Below, in pieces: positions 7,867 to 16,351 of a stretch of DNA of 42,364 bases (position 1 is the first letter of the stretch; each line of letters opens with the position of its first letter). A model generated the notes under the pieces. It was not told the DNA's origin. It was given only the letters and a program-made list of their open reading frames with translations, and did no database searches. The DNA lies in NCBI GenBank assembly GCA_030550515.1, contig JAUQPE010000011.1, positions 102,632 to 144,995 on the forward strand, read 5' to 3'. This DNA comes from Thermotogota bacterium. Lineage in GTDB: Bacteria > Thermotogota > Thermotogae > Thermotogales > Thermotogaceae. A program made the translations under genes and the position numbers.

Positions 7867-9045
7867 ATGAGAAGATTACTCTTGGTACTTCTTGTGGTGT
7901 TAAGCGCTCTTTCAGTTCTCGCCCAAACCAAGTTGGTCATCTGGTGCTCGGAAAAGCAAGTGGACATACTCCAGAAATTAGGGGAAGAGTTCAAGGCAAA
8001 ATATGGGGTAGAGGTTGAGGTACAGTACGTGAATTTCTCGGATATCAAGCCCAAGTTCTTGACGGCAGCCCCACAGGGACAAGGCGCTGACATCATTGTG
8101 GGCGCGCACGATTGGGTTGGAGAGCTTGTGGTGAATGGCCTTTTGGAGCCCATTCCAAACTTTGCAGATCTGAAGAACTTCTACGACACGGCCCTTCAAG
8201 CGTTCTCGTACGGTGGGAAGCTTTACGGGCTCCCCTACGCGATGGAAGCCATCGCACTCATATACAACAAGGACTACGTCAAGACACCTCCCAAGACGGT
8301 GAGTGAGATGATAGAACTCGCGAAGAAGATCGACAGAGAATTTGGAGGAAGCGTAAGGGGATTCATCATGCCAGCTACTGAATTCTACTTTGCGGCGCCC
8401 TTCATATTCGGATACGGTGGTTACGTGTTCAAAGATACAGGTAAAGGTTTGGACGTGAGAGACATCGGTCTTGCGAACGAGGGTGCCGTGAAGGGTGTGA
8501 ACCTCTTGAAGAAGATGGTCGACGAAAGAATCCTCAAACCCAGCGACAACTACCAGATCATGGATTCGATGTTCAGGGAAGGCAAAGCCGCGATGATCAT
8601 AAACGGACCATGGGCGGTGAAGGCATACAAGGATGCCGGCATCGATTACGAAGTTGCGGCGATACCCAATCTGGAAGCGAACGTTCCTGCGAAACCCTTC
8701 GTCGGTGTCCAAGGTTTCATGGTGAACGCCAAGTCTCCCAACAAGCTCATCGCGATGGAGTTCCTCATCAGTTTCATAGCGAGGCGTGACACCATGCACA
8801 GGATCTATCGCGCCGATCCAAGGCTTCCCGCCAGGAAAGATGTGCTTGAACTCGTAAAAGACAATCCAGATGTGGTTGGGTTCACACAGAGTGCTTCCAA
8901 CGGTATTCCAATGCCGAATGTCCCACAGATGGCAGCGGTGTGGGCTGCCATGAACGACGCTTTGAACCTCGTACTCAACGGTAAAGCAACGACAGAGGAA
9001 GCCTTGAAGACCGCCGTCGACAGGATCAAGGCTCAGATAAAGTGA
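7867..9045 (+). CDS. malE: MalE-type sugar-binding protein
   Basis: Extracytoplasmic binding protein of a maltose-type (CUT1) ABC transporter, 392 aa. Signal peptide at residues 1-20 (MRRLLLVLLVVLSALSVLAQ). The mature protein has MalE hallmarks: LVIWCSEKQ, DIIVGAHDW, GLPYAMEAIALIYNKD, and AAMIINGPWAV around residue 240. GAGGAGGTGGAGCGAG precedes the ATG. It heads an operon with malF, malG and a galactanase, so a galacto-oligosaccharide ligand would fit the context. I recall that the T. maritima counterpart in this locus (MalE1) bound maltose, maltotriose and mannotetraose in vitro, so substrate is unsettled. Confidence 0.9.
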   Translation: MRRLLLVLLVVLSALSVLAQTKLVIWCSEKQVDILQKLGEEFKAKYGVEVEVQYVNFSDIKPKFLTAAPQGQGADIIVGAHDWVGELVVNGLLEPIPNFADLKNFYDTALQAFSYGGKLYGLPYAMEAIALIYNKDYVKTPPKTVSEMIELAKKIDREFGGSVRGFIMPATEFYFAAPFIFGYGGYVFKDTGKGLDVRDIGLANEGAVKGVNLLKKMVDERILKPSDNYQIMDSMFREGKAAMIINGPWAVKAYKDAGIDYEVAAIPNLEANVPAKPFVGVQGFMVNAKSPNKLIAMEFLISFIARRDTMHRIYRADPRLPARKDVLELVKDNPDVVGFTQSASNGIPMPNVPQMAAVWAAMNDALNLVLNGKATTEEALKTAVDRIKAQIK

Positions 9046-9055
9046 GACCGGTGTG

Positions 9056-9080
9056 AAGGGGCCGGACCTCCGGCCCCTTT
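9056..9080 (+). terminator. Hairpin between malE and malF
   Basis: AAGGGGCCGG, loop ACCT, CCGGCCCCTT (10-bp stem) followed by TACCTTT. Sits between the binding-protein and permease genes like the hairpins at 2945-2969 and 18261-18290. The U-tract is weak, so 3'-end stabilisation or partial termination is likely. Confidence 0.7.
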
Positions 9081-9100
9081 ACCTTTGAGGGGGGAGAGGT

Positions 9101-10834
9101 TTGAAAAGACTGCTGAAGCTCTTTCTGTGGTTTCTGTTCGCCCTCTTGAACGCCTTCTTTTTGTGGAGCGGATTTTTCCTTTTCAAAAACGGTTATTACG
9201 AACTGGCGATCGTGCTCTACTCTCTCGTTTTCTTGATAAACTTCTTCGTCTTCAATCCCAAGGGATACCCATACCGTTACGTCATACCCGCCCTTTTCTT
9301 GCTCTTCATCCTCGTGCTGTATCCTATTTACTTCACGGTGAAGGTGGCGTTCACCAACTATGGAACGGGGCACTACATGTCCAAACAAGAAGCCTTGGAG
9401 AGACTCCTATACGATCCGAACTTCACGTACGTCGTGGACGATGAAAAAGTTTCTTTCAAGGTCTTCGTCGTCTACGACGGTCTCACGCCTACCGATGATT
9501 TTCTGATCGTTTTCAAAGTTGGTGAACAACTTTTCCTTGGAGAGAAACCCGTCCCGGTGAGGGCAAGGGGTAGGAACGTGATCTTGAGTGAAGGGAGAAT
9601 GATTCCCGTAACCGCCGAGCAGGTGAACGTTGAAGGGAAGACCTACCGTTTTGTGCCTTGGTCTGAAGACTTGGCGGATCTAAAAATGATAGTTCTTGGA
9701 GAAAAGACGTACAGAGCGTTTTATTACTCTGAGGATGAATTTTTGAGGCTCAACGCTCCCCATTTTAAGAGCAGGATAGGTCAAGTTCACCTGAGTCGAG
9801 CCGATTACATCGACCCGCTGGGTCGAAAGTTCGCCCTCAGGGTTGGCGAAACGGGCGATTGGAAGTTCGTGAGAGTGGAGAGGTTGTATCGCCTTGTCTA
9901 CAGGGAGGCGATGGAGGACGGAAAGGTTCGACGCAAGATGGTGTTGGTGAACAACCTCACCGGTAAGGACGTTGTGGAGAAAGATGGTGCCTTCTACGAT
10001 GTGGACGAAAATGGCGAGCTCAGGTTCTTGATTGGATTCATAGATTTCGTTGGCTGGAGGAATTTCCTCAGGATCGTGCGAGACCCCAGGATCTCCGGCC
10101 CATTCTTGAGGATATTCTTGTGGACTGTTGTGTGGGCTACCTTGAGCGTTGTGCTCTCGCTCATGGTTGGCCTTCCCTTCGCCTTGGTTTTGAACGATCC
10201 AAAACTGAAGGGTAGGAACCTGTACAGGACCCTTCTGATCGTACCCTGGGCCATTCCCGTCTTCATCTCGGCGCTCGTCTGGAGGAACGGCCTTCTGAAC
10301 GAAAGTTATGGTGTAATAAACAAGATACTCCTTCCAGCTTTGGGTCTCAATCCAGTGAAGTGGTTCAACGATCCTTTCTGGGCAAGGGTTGGGGTTCTCT
10401 TGGTCAACGTTTGGCTCACGTTTCCTTACATGATGACCATCTCCCTTGGGGCCCTTCAGAGCATTCCCCCCGAGCTCTACGAGGTGGCTGTGATCGATGG
10501 AGCGGGAAAGCTCAAGCGCTTCGCGTACATCACGTTCCCTTACCTGATGGCCATCATTGCTCCTTTACTCGTCAGCAGCTTTGCCTTCAGTTTCAACAAC
10601 TTCACCATCATCTACTTGATCACGGGTGGGGGTCCTCCGATCCCAGGCTCAACCACCCCAACGGGTTACACGGACATCCTCATATCTTACGTCTACAAAC
10701 TCGCCTTCGAGGCGGGACAGGGCCAAGATTTCGGCTTTGCGAGCGCCATTTCCATAATGATCTTCTTCCTGGTGGGTGGGATAAGCTTTTTGAATTTCCG
10801 ACTCTCCGGCACCTTTGAAGAGGTGAGCAGGTGA
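9101..10834 (+). CDS. malF: MalF-type sugar ABC transporter permease
   Basis: Inner-membrane permease of the maltose-type transporter, 577 aa. Three N-terminal helices (about 6-27, 35-52, 58-84) are followed by a large extracytoplasmic P2-like domain of about 245 residues (85-330). The MetI-like core then starts at LRIFLWTVVWATLSVVLSLM (about 335 on), with the EAA coupling loop YEVAVIDGAGKLKRFAYITFP near residue 460. The N-terminal helices and large P2 loop match classical MalF. TTG start at 9101 with GGGGAGAGGT directly upstream. Overlaps the malG start (TGATG). Confidence 0.9.
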   Translation: MKRLLKLFLWFLFALLNAFFLWSGFFLFKNGYYELAIVLYSLVFLINFFVFNPKGYPYRYVIPALFLLFILVLYPIYFTVKVAFTNYGTGHYMSKQEALERLLYDPNFTYVVDDEKVSFKVFVVYDGLTPTDDFLIVFKVGEQLFLGEKPVPVRARGRNVILSEGRMIPVTAEQVNVEGKTYRFVPWSEDLADLKMIVLGEKTYRAFYYSEDEFLRLNAPHFKSRIGQVHLSRADYIDPLGRKFALRVGETGDWKFVRVERLYRLVYREAMEDGKVRRKMVLVNNLTGKDVVEKDGAFYDVDENGELRFLIGFIDFVGWRNFLRIVRDPRISGPFLRIFLWTVVWATLSVVLSLMVGLPFALVLNDPKLKGRNLYRTLLIVPWAIPVFISALVWRNGLLNESYGVINKILLPALGLNPVKWFNDPFWARVGVLLVNVWLTFPYMMTISLGALQSIPPELYEVAVIDGAGKLKRFAYITFPYLMAIIAPLLVSSFAFSFNNFTIIYLITGGGPPIPGSTTPTGYTDILISYVYKLAFEAGQGQDFGFASAISIMIFFLVGGISFLNFRLSGTFEEVSR

Positions 10835-13314
10835 TGGTCGAGAAAAGGCGCGATTACATAAGACACCCTGTCCTCATCTTCCTGGTTGTTGTGGTGGTGT
10901 TCCCAGTCCTGTGGGTTGTGTCGACTTCTTTCAGGAGGGACGAGGCTGCGTTCTCCACAAAATTGTTCAGTTCCAGGCTCACCGTGCAGCACTACAGGGA
11001 CTTGGTGAGTCCCGAGAGGAACATACCAGTCCTGATCCAAAACCTCCAGAACATGTTATGGAGAGTGAAACCTTACAGCGATTGGACTTATGAAAGGCTG
11101 AAGAAGGCGAAAGACGACGAGTTGAAAAGACTGAAAGATTATCTCTCCGAAACGAAGAGGAGGTACGATTCCGCAAAGGCTTCCTACCAAAACGTGGTCA
11201 ACAAGATGAGCGAGAGGGCGGAAACGGTCAAGACACAGGTTGTAAATTTGGCAAAGGCACTGGAAGAGAAGGTGAGCGTACCTAGCTTGTCCTTTTCTCC
11301 GGAACTCGGTGCGGCCCTTTACGAAGTCTTGAGAGAAAGGGGTTACTCTTCCGATGCTCACCTGGCCTTGAAAACGGATCTCGAAAAGTTCACAGGTATC
11401 GATACGAGTTCGCCAGAAGGTTTCCAAACAGCGGTTGAACAGCTTCGGATTTTCTACGAGCAACTCGGAGGTACATATCGTGGGGAACTCTCAGCTTTGG
11501 AAGAAAAGATGAAGAACATCCAGAAAGAATTGGAAAGCGTCAAGAGAAGGCAAGAGCTCGTTCAGGGTGAAATCTTGGGGATGAACCTCATCTTTGAGAG
11601 AGATTTGTTTCCGGAATTCACCAGCATTTCTGAAACGCTGACTGGGTTAGTTTCTCTAAAAAGGAACCTCGAACAAACCAAGATGGCAGCGATATTCTTC
11701 GTAGACGATGAAATCTTCCTGAGGACCGTTCCTTCCCTTCTCGAGCGTTCGAAAGAGATTCTCGAGAAGCTGGAAGTTTTCTCCGACCATCGCAATCTAG
11801 CTGAGAGGTTGAAAAGTGTGGTGGCTTCGTTGGGAGAACTCTCAGAGATTGATGAAGTTGTCAGGTCGAAGACCGCTTATGCCGATTTAGTGAAAGCCTA
11901 CGAGAACTTGTATCCAAGGCTTGAGAGGTCCCTAACGGAGCTTTCCAACAACCTGGAAGTCTTTGAGAGCAAATTCTCGCTCCTCAAGGAATTGAACGGA
12001 GAGATCGAAAAACTTCAGAGAGAGCTTCAAGCCTTGAGCAGGGATAAGGAAGCGTTGAAGAAAAAGGTGGAGGCCTTGGAGAAATCCCTGGAGGAACCTA
12101 GGAGGACCTTATCCCTGAAGGTCTTCTCTCATCAACTTCGAGAGAGGATCGATTCCCTCGAAACGATCAAGGGGTTGAGAACACCTGATTTGCTCAAATA
12201 CTCTGCCTTCATCGAGTTTCTCAGGAACTTTGCGAACAGCTACAGACCTCGTGGTGAGGAAGACGAGGTTTTGAAAGTCGTCCGTGAAACACTTAGGAAG
12301 ATGAGATGGATAGAAGAGTATCGCACCTTCGTTTCCAAATTCGAGAATTTCTCGAGGAATCTGGGAGACGTGCTCGGAAAGTTCGAACAACAGTTAAAGG
12401 ACTTCGAAAACGTTTCCGACCAACTCTTGAGGGTGGCCTCATCCGGCGTTTTCGTGACATCTGAGATTTTGAACAACGCCTACGACTTGGTGAAGATGGA
12501 TTTCGTGAGGAGGGTAAGGGCGGAGATGTCGGTAGCAGCGAGAAAAGCAGGAACGTTGATGGACGTGCTGCCCTTCTCGGATCTCAGGAGGGATCTGAGA
12601 AACGTGGACAGTCAGCTCTTCAGGATAGACCAGATATGGAAACAAAAGACCAAACATTACTTCTGGAGATGGGTCTTGAACTCTGTCGTCGTCTCGTTGG
12701 TGGTGGCTTTCATAACGACGGCCGTCTGCGCTGTAGCCGCTTATCCGTTCAGCAGGATGAGGTTCTTTGGAAGACGTTACGGAATCATGGCACTCCTCCT
12801 GATACAGATGTTCCCCGGTGTCATCTTCATGATCGCCATATACGATCTCTTGAACTTCTTGGGGAAGTACATCCCCTTCATGGGTGTGGATTCGCTCGGT
12901 GGTTTGATCTTCGCCTACCTCACGGGTATCGCCTACAACATGTACTTGATCAAGGGGTTCTACGACACGATACCCGACTCGCTCGAAGAAGCGGCGATAG
13001 TGGATGGGGCCACGAGGTTTCAGAGCTTTTACAAGATTGTTCTGCCGCTCGCAAGGCCGATCCTAACGGTGGTCTTCTTGCTCGTTTTCATAGGAACGTT
13101 TAACGAGTACGTGGTGGCAAGAATCGTACTTCAGCGGATAGAGAACTACACGTACGCGCTCGGTTTGAACGTCTTCGCCACGGGACCTTACGAGACGGAA
13201 TGGGGACTGTTCACGGCGGCGGCGCTCTTGGGGATGATGCCGATGGTGATCCTGTTCTTGTCGCTCCAAAGGTATCTCGTCAGTGGCCTCACGAGGGGTG
13301 CCATCAAGGGTTGA
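10834..13314 (+). CDS. malG: MalG-type permease with giant coiled-coil insertion
   Basis: Second permease of the maltose-type transporter, 826 aa from the ATG at 10834 (GTG at 10831 also possible), versus about 280 for ordinary MalG. Helix 1 is near residues 14-35 (VLIFLVVVVVFPVLWVVS). The core resumes at about residue 610 (RWVLNSVVVSLVVAFITTAV), with the EAA loop EEAAIVDGATRFQSFYKIVLP near 717. Between them, about residues 70-605 are almost entirely charged helical sequence with heptad-like segments, such as IEKLQRELQALSRDKEALKK. By topology this insertion lies in the first extracytoplasmic loop. The frame is intact throughout, so it is not a fusion artefact. I recall similarly long MalG proteins in Thermotoga. 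No MalK-type ATPase is encoded in the window. Confidence 0.88.
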   Translation: MVEKRRDYIRHPVLIFLVVVVVFPVLWVVSTSFRRDEAAFSTKLFSSRLTVQHYRDLVSPERNIPVLIQNLQNMLWRVKPYSDWTYERLKKAKDDELKRLKDYLSETKRRYDSAKASYQNVVNKMSERAETVKTQVVNLAKALEEKVSVPSLSFSPELGAALYEVLRERGYSSDAHLALKTDLEKFTGIDTSSPEGFQTAVEQLRIFYEQLGGTYRGELSALEEKMKNIQKELESVKRRQELVQGEILGMNLIFERDLFPEFTSISETLTGLVSLKRNLEQTKMAAIFFVDDEIFLRTVPSLLERSKEILEKLEVFSDHRNLAERLKSVVASLGELSEIDEVVRSKTAYADLVKAYENLYPRLERSLTELSNNLEVFESKFSLLKELNGEIEKLQRELQALSRDKEALKKKVEALEKSLEEPRRTLSLKVFSHQLRERIDSLETIKGLRTPDLLKYSAFIEFLRNFANSYRPRGEEDEVLKVVRETLRKMRWIEEYRTFVSKFENFSRNLGDVLGKFEQQLKDFENVSDQLLRVASSGVFVTSEILNNAYDLVKMDFVRRVRAEMSVAARKAGTLMDVLPFSDLRRDLRNVDSQLFRIDQIWKQKTKHYFWRWVLNSVVVSLVVAFITTAVCAVAAYPFSRMRFFGRRYGIMALLLIQMFPGVIFMIAIYDLLNFLGKYIPFMGVDSLGGLIFAYLTGIAYNMYLIKGFYDTIPDSLEEAAIVDGATRFQSFYKIVLPLARPILTVVFLLVFIGTFNEYVVARIVLQRIENYTYALGLNVFATGPYETEWGLFTAAALLGMMPMVILFLSLQRYLVSGLTRGAIKG

Positions 13315-13325
13315 GGAGGAGAGAG

Positions 13326-15149
13326 ATGAAAGGGGTGTTTCTGTTTCTGATGTTGGGGGTGAGCGCCTTTGGTATCTTTGTGAACCCAATACCGGACCTC
13401 CCGCCCGATTTCGTGAGAGGCGTAGATGTTTCCATGCTGTACGAGATCGAGAGGTTGGGAGGAAAATTCTACGACGGCGGAATCGAGAAGGACTGCCTTC
13501 AGATACTGAAGGATCACGGGGTGAACTGGATCAGGTTGAGGGTGTGGAACGACCCGAAAGATGAGGCAGGAAATCCGTTGGGTGGTGGAAACTGCGATCA
13601 CATCAACATGACGGAGATCGCAAAAAGGGCCAAAAGCCTAGGATTGAAAGTCCTTTTGGACTTCCACTACAGCGACTGGTGGGCGGATCCAGGTAAGCAG
13701 AACAAACCAAAGGAATGGAAACACCTGCGCGGGGACCTTTTGGAGAGGGCGGTTTACTCCTACACGAAGATGGTCCTCAACCACATGAAGAGAAACGGCG
13801 CCCTTCCCGACATGGTACAGGTCGGTAACGAGCTCAACAACGGGTTCCTCTGGCCCGACGGTATGATCTCCGGACCGGGCGCGGGCGGGTTCGACAACTT
13901 CGTGAAACTCCTGAAGGCGGCGATCAAGGCGGTCAGAGAGGTCGACCCTTCCATAAGGGTGGTCGTGCATCTGGCTGACGGAGGGAACAACAGCCTCTAC
14001 CGGTGGTTCTTCGACGAGATAACAAGAAGAGGCGTGGACTTCGACGTGATCGGTGTTTCGTACTATCCTTATTGGCACGGTACTCTCGAAGATCTGAAGA
14101 AGAACCTGTACGATATCTCGCAGAGGTATCAAAAGGACGTCCTGATCGTCGAGACCGCCTACGCTTGGACCCTTGATGACGCGGATGGACATCCGAACAT
14201 CTTCGGTGGGAAGGACATGGAACTCCAGGGAGGTTACAAAGCGACGGTTCAAGGTCAGGCATCCTTCATCAGGGACCTCATGGAGATCGTGAAGGGAGTG
14301 CCAAACGGTAGGGGTTTAGGGATATTCTACTGGGAGGGTGCCTGGATCCCTGTGAAGGGGGCTGGTTGGAAGACTGGTGAAGGGAACCCCTGGGAAAACC
14401 AGGCGTTGTTCGATTTTAAGGGGAACGCTCTTCCATCCCTAGACGTGTTCAAGCTGGTGTACGAGGGAAAGCCAGTCCCCCTCCAGATCGTCGAGGTTTT
14501 ACCAATCGAACTCAAGACAACCTTGGGCGAGATACCAAAGTTCCCGGAAAAAGTACAGGTTGTGTTTTCAGACGATTCCATCCGATCTCATCCTGTCGAG
14601 TGGGAGTTGTCGGATCCCAGCATCGTGGAAAGGCCTGGCACGTACGAGATCGTCGGCCGTGTTGAAGGATTAGACATCTCCGTTGTTGCCCGCCTCGAGG
14701 TCGGTGGCAGCAGAAATTATTTGAAGAACCCAAGTTTCGAAACGGGAGAGTTCGCGCCCTGGGAGGTATCGGGTAACAAGCGGGCGGTGAAGGTGGTCTT
14801 GGCGAATCCACCAAGCAACGCCCACGATGGAAGGTACGCGGTCAACTACTGGCTGGACGAAAGCTTCGAATTCGAGATCTACCAGGAAGTCAAGGACCTT
14901 CCGAAGGGAGTGTACGAGTTGAGTTTTTGGGTTCAGGGGATAAAAGGTGGTAAAGTCATTCTCAAGGTGAGTGGGTATGGCGGTGAAGAGAAGAGGTTGG
15001 AAGTGGACACCACAGGATGGCTCGAGTGGAAGAATCCAAGGTTGACGCTTGAGGTGACGACGGGCCAGATCAGGGTTGGCGTTTCAGTCAAAGGGAGGGC
15101 GGGTGACTGGGGATTCGTGGACGACTTCCAACTCTTGAGGAGGGAGTGA
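13326..15149 (+). CDS. Secreted GH53 endo-beta-1,4-galactanase with CBM61-like module
   Basis: Hydrolyses beta-1,4-galactan outside the cytoplasmic membrane, 607 aa. Start at ATG 13326, after GGAGGAGAGAG; the open frame further upstream overlaps malG and is not used. Signal peptide at about 1-16. The GH53 barrel spans about 25-385, with the acid/base Glu169 (VGNELNNGF) and nucleophile Glu276 (LIVETAYAW). A bacterial Ig-like segment (about 390-458) follows. The C-terminal module (about 460-607, starting NYLKNPSFETGEFAPW) matches what I recall of CBM61, a galactan-binding family first described in the T. maritima GH53 enzyme. Its place after malEFG suggests that its products feed the neighbouring transporters. 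Confidence 0.92.
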   Translation: MKGVFLFLMLGVSAFGIFVNPIPDLPPDFVRGVDVSMLYEIERLGGKFYDGGIEKDCLQILKDHGVNWIRLRVWNDPKDEAGNPLGGGNCDHINMTEIAKRAKSLGLKVLLDFHYSDWWADPGKQNKPKEWKHLRGDLLERAVYSYTKMVLNHMKRNGALPDMVQVGNELNNGFLWPDGMISGPGAGGFDNFVKLLKAAIKAVREVDPSIRVVVHLADGGNNSLYRWFFDEITRRGVDFDVIGVSYYPYWHGTLEDLKKNLYDISQRYQKDVLIVETAYAWTLDDADGHPNIFGGKDMELQGGYKATVQGQASFIRDLMEIVKGVPNGRGLGIFYWEGAWIPVKGAGWKTGEGNPWENQALFDFKGNALPSLDVFKLVYEGKPVPLQIVEVLPIELKTTLGEIPKFPEKVQVVFSDDSIRSHPVEWELSDPSIVERPGTYEIVGRVEGLDISVVARLEVGGSRNYLKNPSFETGEFAPWEVSGNKRAVKVVLANPPSNAHDGRYAVNYWLDESFEFEIYQEVKDLPKGVYELSFWVQGIKGGKVILKVSGYGGEEKRLEVDTTGWLEWKNPRLTLEVTTGQIRVGVSVKGRAGDWGFVDDFQLLRRE

Positions 15150-15162
15150 GGGGGTTCTCCTT

Positions 15163-16164
15163 GTGAAGAAGAAGTTCGTGACCATCAAAGACATAGCCGA
15201 AAGGGCAGGTGTCTCGATAAACACAGTCTCTAGGGCTTTGAACAACAAACCAGACATCAGCGAGGAAACGAAGAGGAGGATACTCGAGATAGCGAGGGAA
15301 TTGGGATACGTGAAAGATTTCACGGCTTCTTCTTTGAGAAGTAGGGAAACCCGCATCGTCGGGGTGATTCTGGCCGACAGCGCCAACCCGTTCTATTCGG
15401 AAGTCTTGAAGGGTATAGAGGCCGCTTCCAGAAAGTATGGCTATCAGATCATCTTGATGAACACGGAAAGGATCTACGAAAACGAGGTGAAGGCCATAGA
15501 AACGCTCCTTCAAAGAAGGGTAGACGGGCTTCTCATAGCCCCAGTTCAAGAGAAAGACGATGACATAAGGGCTCTAGTCGATCGCAAGATTCCCGTCGTG
15601 ATAGTTGGGAGACATTTTGAAGGTGTGGACGTCGACGAGATACACAGCGACGAGGTGAAGGGTGGTTACCTCGCAACGAAGCACTTGATAGAAAAGGGTA
15701 GAAGAAACGTGCTGATGATAAACGGCTACCTGTTCAAATCGGCGGCCTACATGAGACTTGAAGGGTACAAGAAAGCGTTGAGAGAATACGGGATACCACT
15801 CCGTGACGATTACGTGATCATAACCGACATAGACATAGAGGACGGCTACGAGGCCGTCTACAACGCGCACAAGAGAGGTCTGAAGTTCGACGGCATATTC
15901 TGTTACAACGACCTCATGGCGTTTGGGGCCATGAAGGCTTTGAGGGATCTGGGTTACAGGATACCGGACGACGTGGCGGTTGTGGGGTACGACGACATAG
16001 TCTACGCTTCCTACGTTTGTCCCACGCTGACCACGGTGCGGATCAAGAAGTACGAAATGGGGTACGAAGCCTTCAGGATGCTCCTTCAAAGGATCAAAGG
16101 TCTCAGGAAGAAAACGAAGAGGGTCATCTTGGATGTGGAGCTCGTGGTGAGGGAGAGCGCGTGA
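15163..16164 (+). CDS. LacI-family regulator of the galactoside locus
   Basis: Repressor of 333 aa. HTH/hinge TIKDIAERAGVSINTVSRALN, then a sugar-binding effector domain (VGVILADSANPFYSEVLKGI, VDGLLIAP, VVGYDDIVYASYVCPTLTTVRI). GTG start at 15163 with GAGGGGG upstream, 13 bp after the galactanase gene, so it is transcribed with malEFG. The operator-like TGTTAACGTTCACG in the promoter of the following operon is a likely target. From memory equivalent to TM1200. Effector probably galactose or a galacto-oligosaccharide, by context only. Confidence 0.88.
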   Translation: MKKKFVTIKDIAERAGVSINTVSRALNNKPDISEETKRRILEIARELGYVKDFTASSLRSRETRIVGVILADSANPFYSEVLKGIEAASRKYGYQIILMNTERIYENEVKAIETLLQRRVDGLLIAPVQEKDDDIRALVDRKIPVVIVGRHFEGVDVDEIHSDEVKGGYLATKHLIEKGRRNVLMINGYLFKSAAYMRLEGYKKALREYGIPLRDDYVIITDIDIEDGYEAVYNAHKRGLKFDGIFCYNDLMAFGAMKALRDLGYRIPDDVAVVGYDDIVYASYVCPTLTTVRIKKYEMGYEAFRMLLQRIKGLRKKTKRVILDVELVVRESA

Positions 16165-16184
16165 CTCGTTCTTTCGTACGTAGA

Positions 16185-16197
16185 TTTTCCAGGAAAA
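16185..16197. promoter_or_regulatory. Perfect 13-bp palindrome of unknown role
   Basis: TTTTCC A GGAAAA, in the intergenic space after the LacI gene. Its centre is too short for a stable RNA hairpin beyond 4 bp, so a protein-binding site is more likely than a terminator. Its GATTTTC half resembles one arm of the repeat at 1134-1150, which may be coincidence. Confidence 0.25.
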
Positions 16198-16286
16198 ACG
16201 AGGAATTGAATCGAAGCGTAAGTTCGTTTACCACAATCGTCAGTTGTTCATTGATTTCTACAACAAGTCACAACTTTTGCTTTACT

Positions 16287-16315
16287 TTGCTTGATGTTAA
16301 CGTTCACGGTATCAT
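16287..16315 (+). promoter_or_regulatory. Promoter of the galactoside operon with LacI-type operator in the spacer
   Basis: -35 TTGCTT (16287-16292), 17-nt spacer, -10 TATCAT (16310-16315). The operator-like TGTTAACGTTCACG (16295-16308), with the central CG typical of LacI-family sites, lies entirely in the spacer. It fits the pattern TGWNANCGNTNWCA at 13 of 14 positions. The same layout (TTGCTT, operator, 17-nt spacer) is seen at 1155-1183. The rest of the 187-bp gap shows no gene. Confidence 0.6.
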
Positions 16316-16351
16316 TCACATAAGGTCACCGATGACAAAGGGGGTGTCTCC

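Noticed and set aside
13200-13325. Upstream in-frame extension of the galactanase reading frame
   Set aside because: It overlaps the end of malG and would bury the signal peptide that begins at ATG 13326 behind a clear ribosome binding site.
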